DNA from: Buddleja alternifolia
Taxonomy: Eukaryota > Streptophyta > Magnoliopsida > Lamiales > Scrophulariaceae
DNA: 64,000 bases
Assembly (NCBI GenBank): GCA_019426215.1
Contig: CM033405.1
Span: 30,906,199 to 30,970,198, forward strand
Reading direction: 5' to 3'
Below the pieces are notes generated by a model that saw only the letters and a list, made by a program, of their open reading frames with translations, made no database searches and was not told the DNA's origin. A program made the position numbers and the translations under genes. Numbering within the stretch: the first letter of the stretch is position 1; each line of letters begins with the position of its first letter. Shown one piece after another: positions 33,455-44,859 of this stretch.

Positions 33455-33813
33455 GGGATAATGGCAAACACCCCCCTCAGTTATAAGGTGATGTGCACTT
33501 TGCCCCCTCACTTATCATAAAATGTGCACTTCACCTCCTCGGGCAGCTCGGGCAGGGGCAAAGTGCTACAAAACACATAAATGAGGGGGCAAAATGCTAC
33601 AAAAACACATAAGTCAAAGGGGCAAAGTGCTACAAAGACACATAAGTCAGGGGGCAAAAGTCCAATTTTTATGATAAGTGTGGTGCCCAAATCTGCCCTA
33701 GGGGGTGAAGTGCACATTTTATGATAAGTGAGGGGGCAAAGTGCACATTTCAATAAGTTAGGGGGCAAAGTGCACATCACCCTATAACTGACGGGGGTGT
33801 CTGCTATTATCCC
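33455..33813. mobile_element. Inverted-repeat element, exact 9-bp TSD TAATTTTTA
   Basis: Ends GGGATAATGGCAAACACCCCC and the inverse of GGGATAATAGCAGACACCCCC. The TIRs are about 90 bp. Exact duplicates TAATTTTTA lie at 33446-33454 and 33814-33822. 359 bp. The related unit at 31880-32345 lacks the insert, which gives an approximate empty site. Confidence 0.88.
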
Positions 33814-34176
33814 TAATTTTTATATAGTATTTTTCTATATTTAGTTTAGTATTTTGTTTTCTCTCTCGAATGAGAGTTTCGTCTCTCTTGAATAAGAGTG
33901 TGGTCTTTTGCAGACGAGTTTTCTTTTGCTCGATTGGTACTTCTTGAGATTTGTTATCTTGGAGAAATTTGATATTTGGTACTTCAGTTGTTCTTAACTA
34001 CATCGTTAGAGATAATATAAGTTATTTTGTTCTTGACGTTGTAAACTTTTTATTGAATGAAATACAACGACCATTTTTTCCCTTAAAACAAATGAAAATT
34101 GTTTCTAACTGGATTGGTCATCGGACGGACGCAATACAATAAAAGTAATTTACACATATATATATATGCCTATATA

Positions 34177-34371
34177 AACTAAGGGGGTGTAGTAGAGCGG
34201 AAAGGACTCCTTCTCCCTTAACCAAGTGGCGAGGGTTCGATCTTTGGCCTTAGGTATGGAGAACTATTGAAAACTCTGGACCAGCTGTTCTACCCTTCGA
34301 GGTGCCTCCAATCAGCGAGGGAATTAGTCACTACAGTCGGCGGTGAAAACCCTGATGAAAATCACAAAAAA
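34177..34371 (+). mobile_element. tRNA-derived SINE, exact 15-bp TSD
   Basis: An A-box-like TGTAGTAGAGCGG is followed about 45 bases later by the B box GGTTCGATC, and the unit ends in an A-rich tail (ATCACAAAAAA). ATATATGCCTATATA is repeated exactly at 34162-34176 and 34372-34386. 195 bp. The pol III boxes, tail and long TSD together make this a secure SINE. Confidence 0.88.
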
Positions 34372-34386
34372 ATATATGCCTATATA

Positions 34387-35540
34387 GATACATTAATGAG
34401 CAAGTCTTGAGTGAGCCAATGTCCCTCCTAGTCCCTTTATAGCTCATGTCCATTTTTATTTTTAGCGTCTATTGTATCAATGATTATAATAGGATCGGCT
34501 CTGTTTGAATTTGACCGAAGATAGTGGTGTCATTCTTTGGTACGTTTTACTTGCTACGGTGCAAGATTCAACTATAGGCTAACAAATTTAAAGGAGAAAA
34601 AAAAAAGAAGGGAAATTTATCTTCTTGTAAGAAATAAAATCCTTACCGTCGAAAAATGTGCTTATAAGATTGTCAAAGATTTGTGAGTAATTAAACTAAA
34701 AATATATCTTCTCCTTTAAGCGGGAAATTTAACTTAGAAATTTGAGTTGGAAATAGGTGATCACTCGTGTTATTGTGGGCAAAGAAGATGGATAATTCTA
34801 TTCTTGGAAGCATATGATCAAGATAAAGAATTCCTTGTTTGCTTTAAATCTTTGAGATGTCCCGTGGCTACCATTATCAGGGTGGTATATATCGTGATTA
34901 AATTTTTACTTTTTCCAATTGACTGTTACGAGTTTAAAGTTTATTAAAAACATAGATTAGGGTTGTGCTGGTGTGGCCAGGGTGACTAAAGTTGAGTTGT
35001 ATGCCACAACGATATTTGGCAAAAGAAACATTTTTTGATAGTTAGGTTTTTTTATTGAGGTAGTCACTACGTATTTCGATGTATCTAATTTTTTATTATT
35101 ATTAGTTAGTGGGGCTACACAGTGCCCAATTTAGATTATATATCCGACGAAGAGAAATATTTTGTGATAGGTAAGTTCTTTATCAATCTCATGTCTCGCA
35201 TGGCTATAATTGGTTTTCTAGTTTATGTATTAATTTATGTCAGATTCAAAAAACTGATCAAACCGTATCGTTCTTCAAATTGAAAAATCAACTAGGTTTA
35301 AAGCTACTAGTTTAATTATCTTTCAGTTGTGATTGAACGAGTGATATCATTATTATGTGATAAATACTTATATTATTAATATACTAAAGCATGTGTTATA
35401 AAAATAATTTTCGGACAAATTAAGAATATAAATGTCCTTTGAATCTAATAAAAATTTCACATACTTGACATTTAGTGAAGGCTAATTGCATTTTTCGTCA
35501 TGTATCATTTTTACTTTTGGATTTTGGCCCTGTTTTTTAT
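34387..35540. other. Intergenic, nothing recognised
   Basis: AT-rich spacer before the copia element. The open frame at 34747-34947 has no recognisable domain. Confidence 0.55.
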
Positions 35541-35714
35541 TGTAATATTTATTTTATATCTTTTTGTAATATTGTCTTGTATTAGTTACCTTCCATGTAT
35601 AGGAGTCTTATGTATATATATATAGCTGCTCTTGTATTAGGGTTGAAGAGATACAACGTGAATAAAAGAAAATTATTCCACACCGCTGCTGCGTTTCATA
35701 TTTTCATTCTTTCA
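35541..35714 (+). repeat. 5' LTR of the copia element
   Basis: TGTAATATTT...CATTCTTTCA. It includes a TATATATATATA stretch (about 35612-35624) that could serve as TATA box. Confidence 0.9.
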
Positions 35715-35728
35715 TGGTATCTAGAGCG
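35715..35728 (+). other. Primer-binding site, tRNA-iMet type
   Basis: TGGTATCTAGAGCG directly abuts the LTR. It matches the plant initiator-tRNA-Met site TGGTATCAGAGC apart from one inserted T. Confidence 0.8.
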
Positions 35729-35824
35729 GGTTGAAGAAGTAACAATACGAAGCCTCACTACAACAAAAGCAATCTCGTTCCGTCACGATTAATCTCTTGA
35801 GTCATTTTTTCCCACCTTGAAGAC

Positions 35825-38800
35825 ATGGCCGAGAAAAAGAATATTGATATCTCCTCACCATTCTTCATGTCACCGGCGGACAATCCGGGTGCGATGATTA
35901 CGACTTGCATATTAACTGGAGATAATTTTGACATGTGGGAGAAGGCTATGGTGAACGCTTTAAAGGCAAAAAACAAACTAGGGTTTGTCGATGGAACCCT
36001 AAAGAAAGCGGCTGTTGGATCGGTTGAAGAGATTAATTGGGGTTCGTGTAATTCGATGTTAATCTCGTGGATTTTTAACTCTATTGATAAATCCATTCAA
36101 CCGAGTATTGCATATGAAGAAACGGCCAAGGCCGTGTGGGATGAGCTTAGAGAGCGATTTGCTGTTAGAAACGCGCCACGAGTTCACGAACTTAAGGGTG
36201 ATATCGCTTCACTTAGACAACAGGGAATGACGATAGTTGCGTACTACACTAAACTTAAGGGGATGTGGGACGAGTTAGCGAGTTATTCAAAAGTTCCGAA
36301 GTGCACTTGTGGGGTTGCGAAGGAATTTATCCAAGAACGAGAGGAGGAAAAGCTACACCAATTCCCAATGGGTTTAGATGATGCCGTATTCGGGATGATA
36401 CGTTCCCAAATCTTGAATATGGATCCACTTCCCACCATTGGAAAGGCCTATGCCCTCATTACTCGTGAAGAACGCCATAGGTCGATTGTACGGGGGCAAG
36501 AGGAGAAGGTGGAGGCCGTAGCTTTGGCTGCACAAACTGCTCTGAGAATAAAGTCGGGGCCTCCATTGAAATCGAAGGGAACTGCTGAACGGAAGTGTTC
36601 GAATTGTAATAGGACGGGTCATGATATCTCGGGCTGTTTTGAACTCATTGGATATCCCGATTGGTGGCGATGACCAAAGGGGCGTGACAAACCCGAGCAG
36701 GCGCGTCGGCAGGGGCAACACAACGCGAATCGGGCGGCTGCTCATCACGCCACCGGGAATTCGCCTGATAACACGGGTAGCATTCGAGGGCTCTCGCATG
36801 ATCAAATCCAGAAACTGCTGAGCATGCTTGACAAAGGAAACGAGGAAAAACTCTCTGGTAAGACTAGCGATGAATTCACATGGATTTTGGGGAGTCCAAT
36901 CATATGACAGGAAGTTTGACTCTTTTATCGAAAATTGAAGTTACGAAACCGCTACCAGTTACTTTACCTAACGGGGCGCATACGAATGCTACCAAGACGG
37001 GAGAAGTAGCCTTAAATGAGCATATAACATTAAAAGATGTTTTATATGTTCCGGGTTTAGCTTGCAATTTAATATCTGTTCGTCAGTTAATTTATGAATT
37101 CCAGATTGTGTTTGCTGATGAACTTTGGGTCATACAGGATCCCATTTCGAGGATGCCGATTGGAGTGGGTAAGCTTCAAAGGGGGGTCTACTATTTGGCA
37201 TCGACAAAATCTCAATGCGCATTGAGGACAGTGAGAAGGGATTCGTATGAGGTTTGGCATCGACGTCTGGGGCACTAGTCTCATCAACATTTATCTTATA
37301 TTTCCGAAGTAGGTAGTTTAGAGAATAAAAACAATTTGATTTGTGATAGTTGTTTTCGAGCCAAACAAACACGCTCTGTTTTTCCTTTAAGCGATAAAAC
37401 TGCAGAAAATTGTTTTGATTTGATTCATTGTGACTTATGGGGTCCATATAATAAAGCTTCTAGTATTGGTGCACATTATTTTTTTACTATTTTGGATGAT
37501 CATAGTCGTTCTGTATAGGTTTATCTTGTTAAGGAGAAAAGTGAAACAAGTCGATGTCTCATTAGTTTTTGCAATCTTGTGCAAACTCAGTTCGAAAAGT
37601 TGTTAAACGTGTGCGCAGTGATAATGGGACGTAATTTAACTCTATAATTATGCGTGATTTTTATGCTAAACACGGTATGGTGCATGAAACGAGTTGTACA
37701 CATACGCCTCAACAAAATGGGCGTGTAGAGCGCAAACATAGAAATATCCTTGAAGTGGCCCGAGCTTTGCATTTTCAGGCTAATTTACCTCTTCGATTTT
37801 GGGGGGAGTGTGTTTTGTCGGCGGTATACTTAATTAACCCCCGCGGTAAAATTGCATGGCAAGTCACCATACGAGTTATTGTTTGGAGTGAAGCCGTCAT
37901 ATGCTCACCTTAGGGTCTTTGGGTGCCTTTGCTATTCTAGGTGTGCTCCGAAACCCACGAATAAGTTTGCATCGAGAAGTTGTCGATGCATTTTTGTCGG
38001 ATATCCGCATGGAAAGAAGGCGTGGCGATTATATGATTTGGACAAAGGTGAATTTCTTGAGTCCAGTGACGTTTTGTTTCATGAAGAGGTGTTCCCGTTC
38101 CGTAGTGTTGGCGACATCACACAAACATCGGGTGTTGCCCCTGAACATGGTCCTGTCTTGCCCGATGAGGATGATATTGGTTTAAGGGGAAGTCACTCAC
38201 CGAACCTGGATGATGGTACGACTGATGTAGTACCAAACGAGACTAAACCACAAAGTGAAACTTCCCGTGAGGTTGTCGAACTCGACTCACGGCCACGATG
38301 TGTTACTCGGCCACCGGCAAAACTGAATGATTATGTCGTCTACTCTACCGTCACTGACAGCCGAATTGCTGAGTTACAGATTGCCAGAGAACCCCCCTCC
38401 CCGCGAACTACCACTCCATGAACGCACCTCAGGTACTCGTTATCCTTTAGTCAATTATTTAACATTTGATAAATTCTTTCAGGGACATCAAGCATTCTTA
38501 CATGCTATTGGTGCACCTATTGAGCCGAATAGCTATCATGAAGCTACCAAACATGTTGAATGGCGTGAGGCCATATCTCGCGAGATAGATGCTTTGGAAT
38601 CGAATGGGACGTGGACCTTGGAAGAACTGCCTCCTGGAAAGAAACCTATTGACTGTAAGTGGGTTTTTAAAATCAAGTACAAATCGGATGGCACCATTGA
38701 ACGGTATAAGGCGCGGTTAGTAGCGAAGGGATTCACACAGGTTGAGGGCCTTGATTTCCATGAGACGTTTGCTCCGGTGGCGAAACTCGTCTCGGTCCGA

Positions 38801-40052
38801 CTCTTTCTTTCAGTGGTCGTCTCGAGGTTGGGAATTACATCAGTTGGACGTCAATAATGCGTTCTTACACGGAGATTTGGAAGAGGAAGTATACATGCGC
38901 TTGCCTCCCGGTTTTCATTGTTCAACGAATAAGTTTTGTCGTCTACGTAAATCTATCTATGGTTTACGTCAAGCCTCGAGAAATTGGTTTGCAAAATTGA
39001 GTAGTGCACTTCACCGTTATGGTTTTGAACAATCACGTGCAGATTATTCGTTGTTTACCTATCGTCGTGGTCCCGTGTTTCTGAGCCTCCTCATTTACGT
39101 TGACGACATCATCTTGGCAGGGAATAATGGTAAGGCTTGTGCAAGTTTCAAATCCTATTTGCACACTTGTTTTCGTATTAAGGACTTGGGGGCCCTGAAG
39201 TATTTTTTGGGCATCGAAGTTGCTCGTTCCCCAACCGGCATTTTCCTATGCCAACGGAAGTATGCTTTGGATATTCTGACAGAAACTGGTTTACTTGGTT
39301 GCAAGACGATTGATACACCCATGCAAGAGGGTCATCGACTTGCCTTATCCGATTGTGACTTGATGAAAGATGGTGCTTCTTATCGTCGCCTTGTGGACCG
39401 TCTCATTTACCTCACTATTACTCGACCGAACATCTCGTATGCAGTTCACACTTTGTCACAATTTGCTCAAACTCCTCGCACAGATCACTTTGAGGCCGTC
39501 TTGCGTGTGGTTCGGTACATTAAAGGGCACCCTGGTCAAGGTGTTTTCCTTGGTGCAAACAATGATCTCACGTTGCATGCGTTTTGCGACTCTGATTGGG
39601 CAAGTTGCCCCTATACCCGTCGTTCTGTTACTGGCTATTTTGTCACCCTTGGACAATCTCCCGTGTCATGGAAGACCAAAAAGCAGAGCACCGTGTCTCG
39701 TTCCTCGGCTGAGGCCTAATACCGTGCCATGGAGGCTGCCACTAGTGAGCTTATCTGGCTCAAGACTTTTCTGGCGTCTTTAGGTGTTCATCACGCTCAG
39801 CCTATGACGCTTTATTGTGATAGCCAATCCTCTATTCATATCACTGCTAATCCAGTGTTCCACGAGCGGACGAAACACATTGAGATCGATTGTCATTTCG
39901 TTCGTGAACAAGTACAATCTGGCTCGATCATTGCTCATCATCTTCACTCACACTCTCAGCCTGCCGACACGTTCACCAAGGCTCTCCCTCGTTCACAGTT
40001 CTTATTTCTTTTGGGCAAGTTGGGCATACGTGATTTGCATGGGGCAACTTGA
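35825..40052 (+). pseudogene. copia gag-pol polyprotein, disrupted
   Basis: Begins MAEKKNIDISSPF. Gag (to about 36660) has the UBN2-type region and a zinc knuckle CSNCNRTGHDISGC, then stop TGA 36671-36673. In the protease only WIL and SNHMTG survive around 36880-36905; a small deletion removes the catalytic D-S/T-G and shifts the frame. Integrase has its H/C zinc region (about 37255-37350), D at 37432, D at 37620 and E at 37728 (D-x35-E), with stops at 37276 and 37516, one near 37630, and a frameshift near 37600. RT has YVDD at 39096-39107, with frameshifts near 38400 and 38815. RNase H runs to 40052 with a TAA at 39717-39719. All core domains can be traced, but there are at least five stops and several frameshifts. 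Confidence 0.92.
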
Positions 40053-40062
40053 GGGGGAGTAT

Positions 40063-40240
40063 TGTAATATTTATTTTATATCTTTTTATAATATTGTCTT
40101 GTATTAGTTACCTTCCATGTATAGGAGTCTTATGTATATATATATATATAGCTGCTCTTGTATTAGGGTTGAAGAGATACAGCGTGAATAAAAGAAAATT
40201 ATTCCACACTGCTGCTGCGTTTCATATTTTCATTCTTTCA
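40063..40240 (+). repeat. 3' LTR of the copia element
   Basis: 178 bp, differing from the 5' LTR by three transitions and one extra TATA unit. Preceded by the polypurine tract GAGGGGGAGT (40051-40060). Confidence 0.9.
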
Positions 40241-41107
40241 TTTTTTTTCCGATTTGGAAAGTCGTCCTATAGACACTGACAACAGGATTAAACAAATTTG
40301 AACCAATCTTGACCCAATTTTCAGGCCATTTTGGGAAACAAAATCAAGAACCAACGGATTCTCATGATCAGATGCTAGTCAACCAGTTTACTGGCCGATT
40401 GTTTCAATTTTGCTAAAAAGAGCAATTTAATTTTGTGGTCCAAATTGAACTATTTTATTATTCAAGTGTCGGTTCGACCAGTTCAACGAATGTCAAAGCA
40501 ACGATCACACTTTTTTAAAAAAAAAAAATCTTTAAATAGTCGGAAATTGCAAGTAGAAAAAACAGTATTTTACATTTCACGACTACCATCCATTTATGTT
40601 TTAAATTTAGAGATTCATGACAGGGAGAATATGAATAGAATCACGCATAAACTTTTGAAAAACACGAATATGATATGTTGATAATTTTATCCCACTTGGC
40701 AAGGTTTATACCATTGTAAAACTACAGGATTTTTACTAATTCTCTATATGAATTATTCTTGAATATTATTCTGCTGTCAACAACGCGATTTGGAGACTAT
40801 AAAGAGCACTTCAAATTGAGCAATGACCGTTGGTTAACAACACTTTATATCTGAGAATCTTTGACCAATAATTCAGAAACTTTGTCCAAAATGAGACAAA
40901 TTTTCAATTGTACTTCTATAGACACAGACAACAGGATTAAAGCATCTGTAAATTGATATATTATGCTTAAAAGACATAACCTTTTGTTATGTTCGATCTC
41001 CACAATTTTCTTTTGCACATTATTAAAAAACTTACACGGGAATTACGCGTGGTTTATGGATCTATTGGTTTTTATTTTACACGTTTTAATCACTCGTGTA
41101 TATTATC
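40241..41107. other. Intergenic, nothing recognised
   Basis: AT-rich. The phrase ATAGACAC(T/A)GACAACAGGATTAAA occurs at about 40270 and 40918, the borders of a loose duplication. No gene was recognised. Confidence 0.5.
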
Positions 41108-41127
41108 ACATATATATACATGTGAAT

Positions 41128-41287
41128 TTATTTTTTTTGGTTTCCCCACGGAGTGTCTGGGCCAGCTTTCGCGCACCTCGACTAATTCCCGCTCGCGGTG
41201 CGTGGCTGCCGCTGGCCAAGCATTATTTTGACAATGCTAGAAATCGATCCTGGGAGCACATCAAGTCGACCCCAAGTTGTCTCACAT
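41128..41287 (-). mobile_element. SINE-like element, minus strand, long TSD
   Basis: The GC-rich insert (about 41145-41275) contrasts with its AT-rich surroundings. On the - strand it has a B-box-like GGATCGATTTC near 41245 and a terminal A-run (the T-run at 41130-41138). The flanks share ATATATACATGTGAAT (ending at 41127 and 41305), a 16-bp or longer TSD that differs only by one TA unit. The text CGCACCTCGACTAATTCC resembles widespread plant SINE/retroposon sequence. Confidence 0.7.
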
Positions 41288-41481
41288 ATATATATACATG
41301 TGAATGAAATATTATTACATGATTGTATAACAAATAATTTGGATTGGTTGTGTAGACAAACTCATCACTGAACTGTTTGCAAAATTGCATGACAAGATCA
41401 CACTTCGAATCCTCTACTCAGCTTTAGGGTTTTATTTCATATGTTTTTAATTAAAAGTTTATATTCACTATGTAAAGAATA

Positions 41482-42226
41482 GGAAAATTACTAAAAACCC
41501 CTAAAAAAAAATTTGCATTAAAAAAACTAATAAAAATGTTTTTCAATATCAAAAACGTATTTACAAATTTTTCATTCCAAAAACCCAAAAATTAGGATTA
41601 ACAACTTTTCCGACTAGACGACTCTTCATTATTAAGTTGAGAATTGATCTATTGATTTTCTTTACACAATTTTTTTTATTTTAAAATTGATAAATCTTAA
41701 TACTAATTTCATTTTTTAATATTAAATATTTTTATAATTTATATAAAAATTTATGATTTTAATATGGTAATTTTCTAAAAATATATTTTTTAAAATTTTT
41801 AAGAAAATTGAAAAAATCTAAAAATTTGAACTTAAAGTCATTATTAGTATCATATATCAATATAAAAGTTTTAAAGAAATAGTTTCTATACAAAACTATA
41901 ATCGATTAATTTTTAATCTAGAAAGCTAAGGGCAATTAAGTCATAAACTTATTACCCTAAATATTGGAGGTTTTGGAATGGAAAATGTTATATATCATCG
42001 TTTTCATGCCACCGACTTTTCACTGCTCCTTGATTTAGAAAGTGTAGATATGTTAAATCCATTAAAACCAATTACAAGTGATTTCTTACTAAAATTAGGA
42101 GAGATGAAAAATCGGTGGTATATAGCACTACTCTTTTGGAGTGAAAAGTTGATAAATGGGTTTTTTGGATTAAAAAATGTTTCTATGAACTTTTTGGATA
42201 TAAAAATTTATTTAAATTTTTTTTTC
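41482..42226. mobile_element. Inverted-repeat element, 9-bp TSD (8/9), with nested MITE
   Basis: Starts GGAAAATTACTAAAAACCCC. It is a diverged paralogue of 42954-43565, sharing CATTCCAAAAACCCAAAA and TTTTTGGATATAAAA-type phrases on its inverted arms. Flanks TAAAGAATA (41473-41481) and TAAAGATTA (42227-42235) match 8 of 9. The right tip is eroded and a roughly 150-bp MITE (41986-42136) sits in the right arm. Confidence 0.65.
41986..42136. mobile_element. Small MITE, copy A (ACCACCGATTTTTCAC ends)
   Basis: Inverted ends of the type GCTATATACCACCGATTTTTCA around an AT-rich core containing CTTGATTTAGAAAGT. It is the same unit as copy B at 55391-55533. The left tip is rearranged and no TSD is resolved. 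Confidence 0.6.
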
Positions 42227-42545
42227 TAAAGATTATTAGTATTTTGTACTAATTCGCAAATACTTAGACATAATGAGACGTAATTTTTACTTCTCATCTT
42301 AATTGTAGAGTTTTTAGGCATCAACCTTCGGACTTGAGGTAAGGCTAGAGTTTTATCTTGTATTTTGTATTGTAGAAGCACACCAAGTGATATTATTAAT
42401 AGTTCGACACGGAGTATTTATTTTAGGGAATATCATATATAGTTGGCTTGCCACGACATAGAATACAAAATAAGTCATCAAATTGAAGGAAATATTTGTA
42501 TACACTCGGTGGTATACATCAAGTGATATAGATTAAGTTAGATCA

Positions 42546-43638
42546 CACTATAAATATAAGTGACAAAATTTGAAGTGACAATGTTAAAATTATCACTACA
42601 TATACAAAATGAGTGGCAATAATTTTTACGTTATCACCATAAGATTTTTAGTGACAAGATTTTCTTTAGAGTTATCACTATTGACCATTAGTGACACATG
42701 TATAGTGACAACTTAGTATGTGTTTTTTTTTTTGGATAAGTATATAGTGACAATTTAGTGACAACACAAATAGAGTGACAACTATAATTGTTGTCATTAA
42801 GTTGTCATTAATTGTCAATAATGATAACAATTTTCTTGTCATGCATTAATTACCAAGAGTAACAATTTGTATACAAATCAAATCTTGTCACTACTAAACA
42901 TGTTAAACCTATCTTTGTGACAAAATAAAAATTCTTGTCACTGAAAATTTATAGGAATAATTACGAAAAACCCCCTGAAAATAATTTTTCACATCCAAAA
43001 AACCTATGAAAAATATTTTTCAATCTCTAAAACTCATTCTACAAACTTTTCATTCCAAAAACCCAAAAGTGATGATTAACAATTTTTTGGACTAAACTAC
43101 CTTTCATTTATTGAGTTCATAATTGATGAATTATTTTTTCTTACTGGAATCGTTTTGTTTTAATTCTTTCAAATTGATAAATCATAAAATATGGATTTTA
43201 TTTCGTAATAATAAAAATTTTAAATATTTTTATACAATTTATTTTGAATTTAATATGGTAATTATCTATAAATATATGTTTTAAATTTTTTTAAAAGATT
43301 TAAAAAAATCTGAAAATTTAAAATTAAAATCATAATTAGTACAATTATAAAATTTTTAAACAAATAAATTTATATTGCAAAACTACAATTGATTAATTTT
43401 AAATCTAGAAGGCTAAGGGAAATTAAGTTATTAAATTTGTTAACCCTAAATATTAATTTTTTGGAATGAAAAGTTCATGGAGTGAGTTTTTTAGATTGAC
43501 AAATATTATCATGGGTTTTTTGGATGTAAAAGTTTATTTTAAGGGTTTTTGTTAGTAATTTTCCCAAATTTATAATTAGTGATAACTTTGACATTATCAT
43601 TTGACATTTTGTCATTAATATCTGATTTTCTTGTAGTG
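42546..43638. mobile_element. Non-autonomous CACTA element, TSD TCA
   Basis: Begins CACTATAAATATAAGTGAC and ends TTTTCTTGTAGTG, the inverse of CACTACAAGAAAA, the classic plant CACTA end. The 3-bp target repeat TCA lies at 42543-42545 and 43639-43641. Many TTGTCAC/GTGACAA subterminal repeats fill 42560-42960 and reappear near the right end, as expected for transposase binding sites. There is no transposase ORF. A 612-bp element (42954-43565) is nested inside, leaving about 470 bp of CACTA sequence. Confidence 0.85.
42954..43565. mobile_element. Inverted-repeat element, exact 9-bp TSD AAATTTATA, nested
   Basis: Ends GGAATAATTACGAAAAACCCCC and the inverse of GGGAAAATTACTAACAAAAACCC. AAATTTATA is repeated exactly at 42945-42953 and 43566-43574. 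612 bp, non-coding, inserted in the CACTA element and therefore younger than it. Confidence 0.88.
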
Positions 43639-43641
43639 TCA

Positions 43642-44690
43642 GCAATGACATGAACCAAGCTGAAACCTAAAGTGCTTTAGTCTCTACTATTTGATGTTCA
43701 ATATATGATGTATACAAAATTCTCCGAAATTAAAATATGTTCAAAGCCAAGTATTAAATTTCGGTAACGGTGTAGATTTCGTGGTAGTAAATTTACAAAA
43801 ATTTTGATAGAAATTTCGGGGATATCCAAAATTTCAATTTTGATTTTAGAGAAATCATGAAAATTTATATATACTTAAAAAATGTCAATAAAACTTTGGT
43901 TAACTTTAATTACCATAAATATGGATCTTTTGCATTAATAATATTGTATATATAGTGAGTTTCGTTAAGTGGTATGACTAAAATCTGCTGCGAAGATGAT
44001 AAAACAAATATGATTTGAGAGTAAAGTAATAACTAAATCTGATAGTAACTAAATCTCATAGTAACTTCATTAAAACAAAGTGCCAAATTTTAATGTAAAT
44101 CATAATTGAAAACCACATGGATTTTTTGGAGGGTTGAAATCGAGATTCTATGGTTGAAACTTGAAAAAAACTCCAGTCAAGCTAACAAACATTACCTAAA
44201 TATTATCTTCATCAAGTAATTTTTTTCCAAGAATTCAAACTAAAAGGTTTTTATTGAAGATAAGATTGATAAAATAATATTTCCTTGGATTGCATTTTTT
44301 CAATTTCGTTATAAGCAAGTCTAATTGTAACATTGAATTATAGGCCAAACTTTGCAATGATGCTAGAATAAATGTGGACCCATATTGAAACTTAATTTTC
44401 AATATAAAATATTTAACAATAAAATTATTAAATACTATTCTAAATTTTGGAATATTTCGGGTTTCGAGAAATTTTGGGTTTCGGTCAAAATTTCGTTGGA
44501 TATTTTACAAAGTCATATAGTATTATTTCAAATTTCGGGTTCCGACAAAAATATCAAGAGATATTCTGCAAAATTAGATTGAAAGTGAAAAATTATTTCG
44601 AGACCCCCAGAAATCCAAAATTCAGTGGGCTTTCGGAGGAAATTTAAGACCATAAATCCACGTGAACTGCCAATTAAAACTTGACATGCG
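43642..44690. other. Intergenic, nothing recognised
   Basis: AT-rich with phrases like AAATTTCGGG repeated around 43760-43830 and 44450-44640. No gene was recognised. Confidence 0.5.
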
Positions 44691-44704
44691 TCTTATAATA
44701 AAAG

Positions 44705-44855
44705 ATCTAAAAAGTTGGCGGACCAAAGTTGGTTCTCTAAGGGTCTCTCGCTTTATCAAGTATGTTATGTATTAAATTTATCCTACATACTTGATAAAGC
44801 GAGGGACACTTAAAGAAACCAACTTTGGTTGGCCAACCTTTTTGGTATGGTATTC
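44705..44855. mobile_element. MITE hairpin with arms of about 58 bp
   Basis: The left arm (AAAGTTGGCGGACCAAAGTTG ... CGCTTTATCAAGTATGT) is nearly the inverse of the right arm ending near 44855, around a loop of about 20-25 bases. No TSD is resolved. It could fold as a long RNA hairpin if transcribed. Confidence 0.65.
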
Positions 44856-44859
44856 GATA

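Larger units (their letters stand above)
31880..34085. repeat. Direct repeat pair of an unclassified unit, with nested transposons
   Basis: A unit of about 470 bp at 31880-32345 recurs from about 32600 to 34085. Shared phrases include GATGRYTTGGTGAAGCA, CGAATGAGAGTTTCGTCTCTC and a closing ATTGAATGA. The second copy is stretched by a hAT-like foldback (32632-33259) and a 9-bp-TSD element (33455-33813). Both copies begin near a CCCTAGCC- or CTCTAGCC-like phrase and end near an A-rich stretch. They may be retrocopies or LTR-like units. No protein was recognised. Confidence 0.55.
35541..40240 (+). mobile_element. Ty1/copia LTR retrotransposon, decayed
   Basis: 4.7 kb with short LTRs (35541-35714, 174 bp; 40063-40240, 178 bp), a tRNA-iMet-type primer site, gag-pol in copia order (integrase before RT) and a GAGGGGGAGT polypurine tract just before the 3' LTR. 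The LTRs differ by three transitions plus one extra TATA unit, about 1.7%. Flanks TTTAT and TTTTT form at best a 4/5 TSD. Small LTRs and the gag type suggest the Ale/Retrofit group, but that is tentative. Confidence 0.93.

Noticed and set aside
34177..34371. Possible tRNA gene because of box A and box B
   Set aside because: There is no cloverleaf over about 73 bases; the A-rich tail and 15-bp TSD show a SINE.
36374..36805. 143-aa minus-strand frame in the copia element
   Set aside because: Shadow of gag; no recognisable domain.
35541..40240. Pararetrovirus or endogenous virus origin of the polyprotein
   Set aside because: LTRs, primer site, polypurine tract and integrase identify an ordinary copia retrotransposon; no movement or coat protein is present.
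42546..42960. GTGACAA repeats as a CRISPR-like array
   Set aside because: Spacing is irregular, repeats are too short and the genome is a plant; they are subterminal repeats of a CACTA element.
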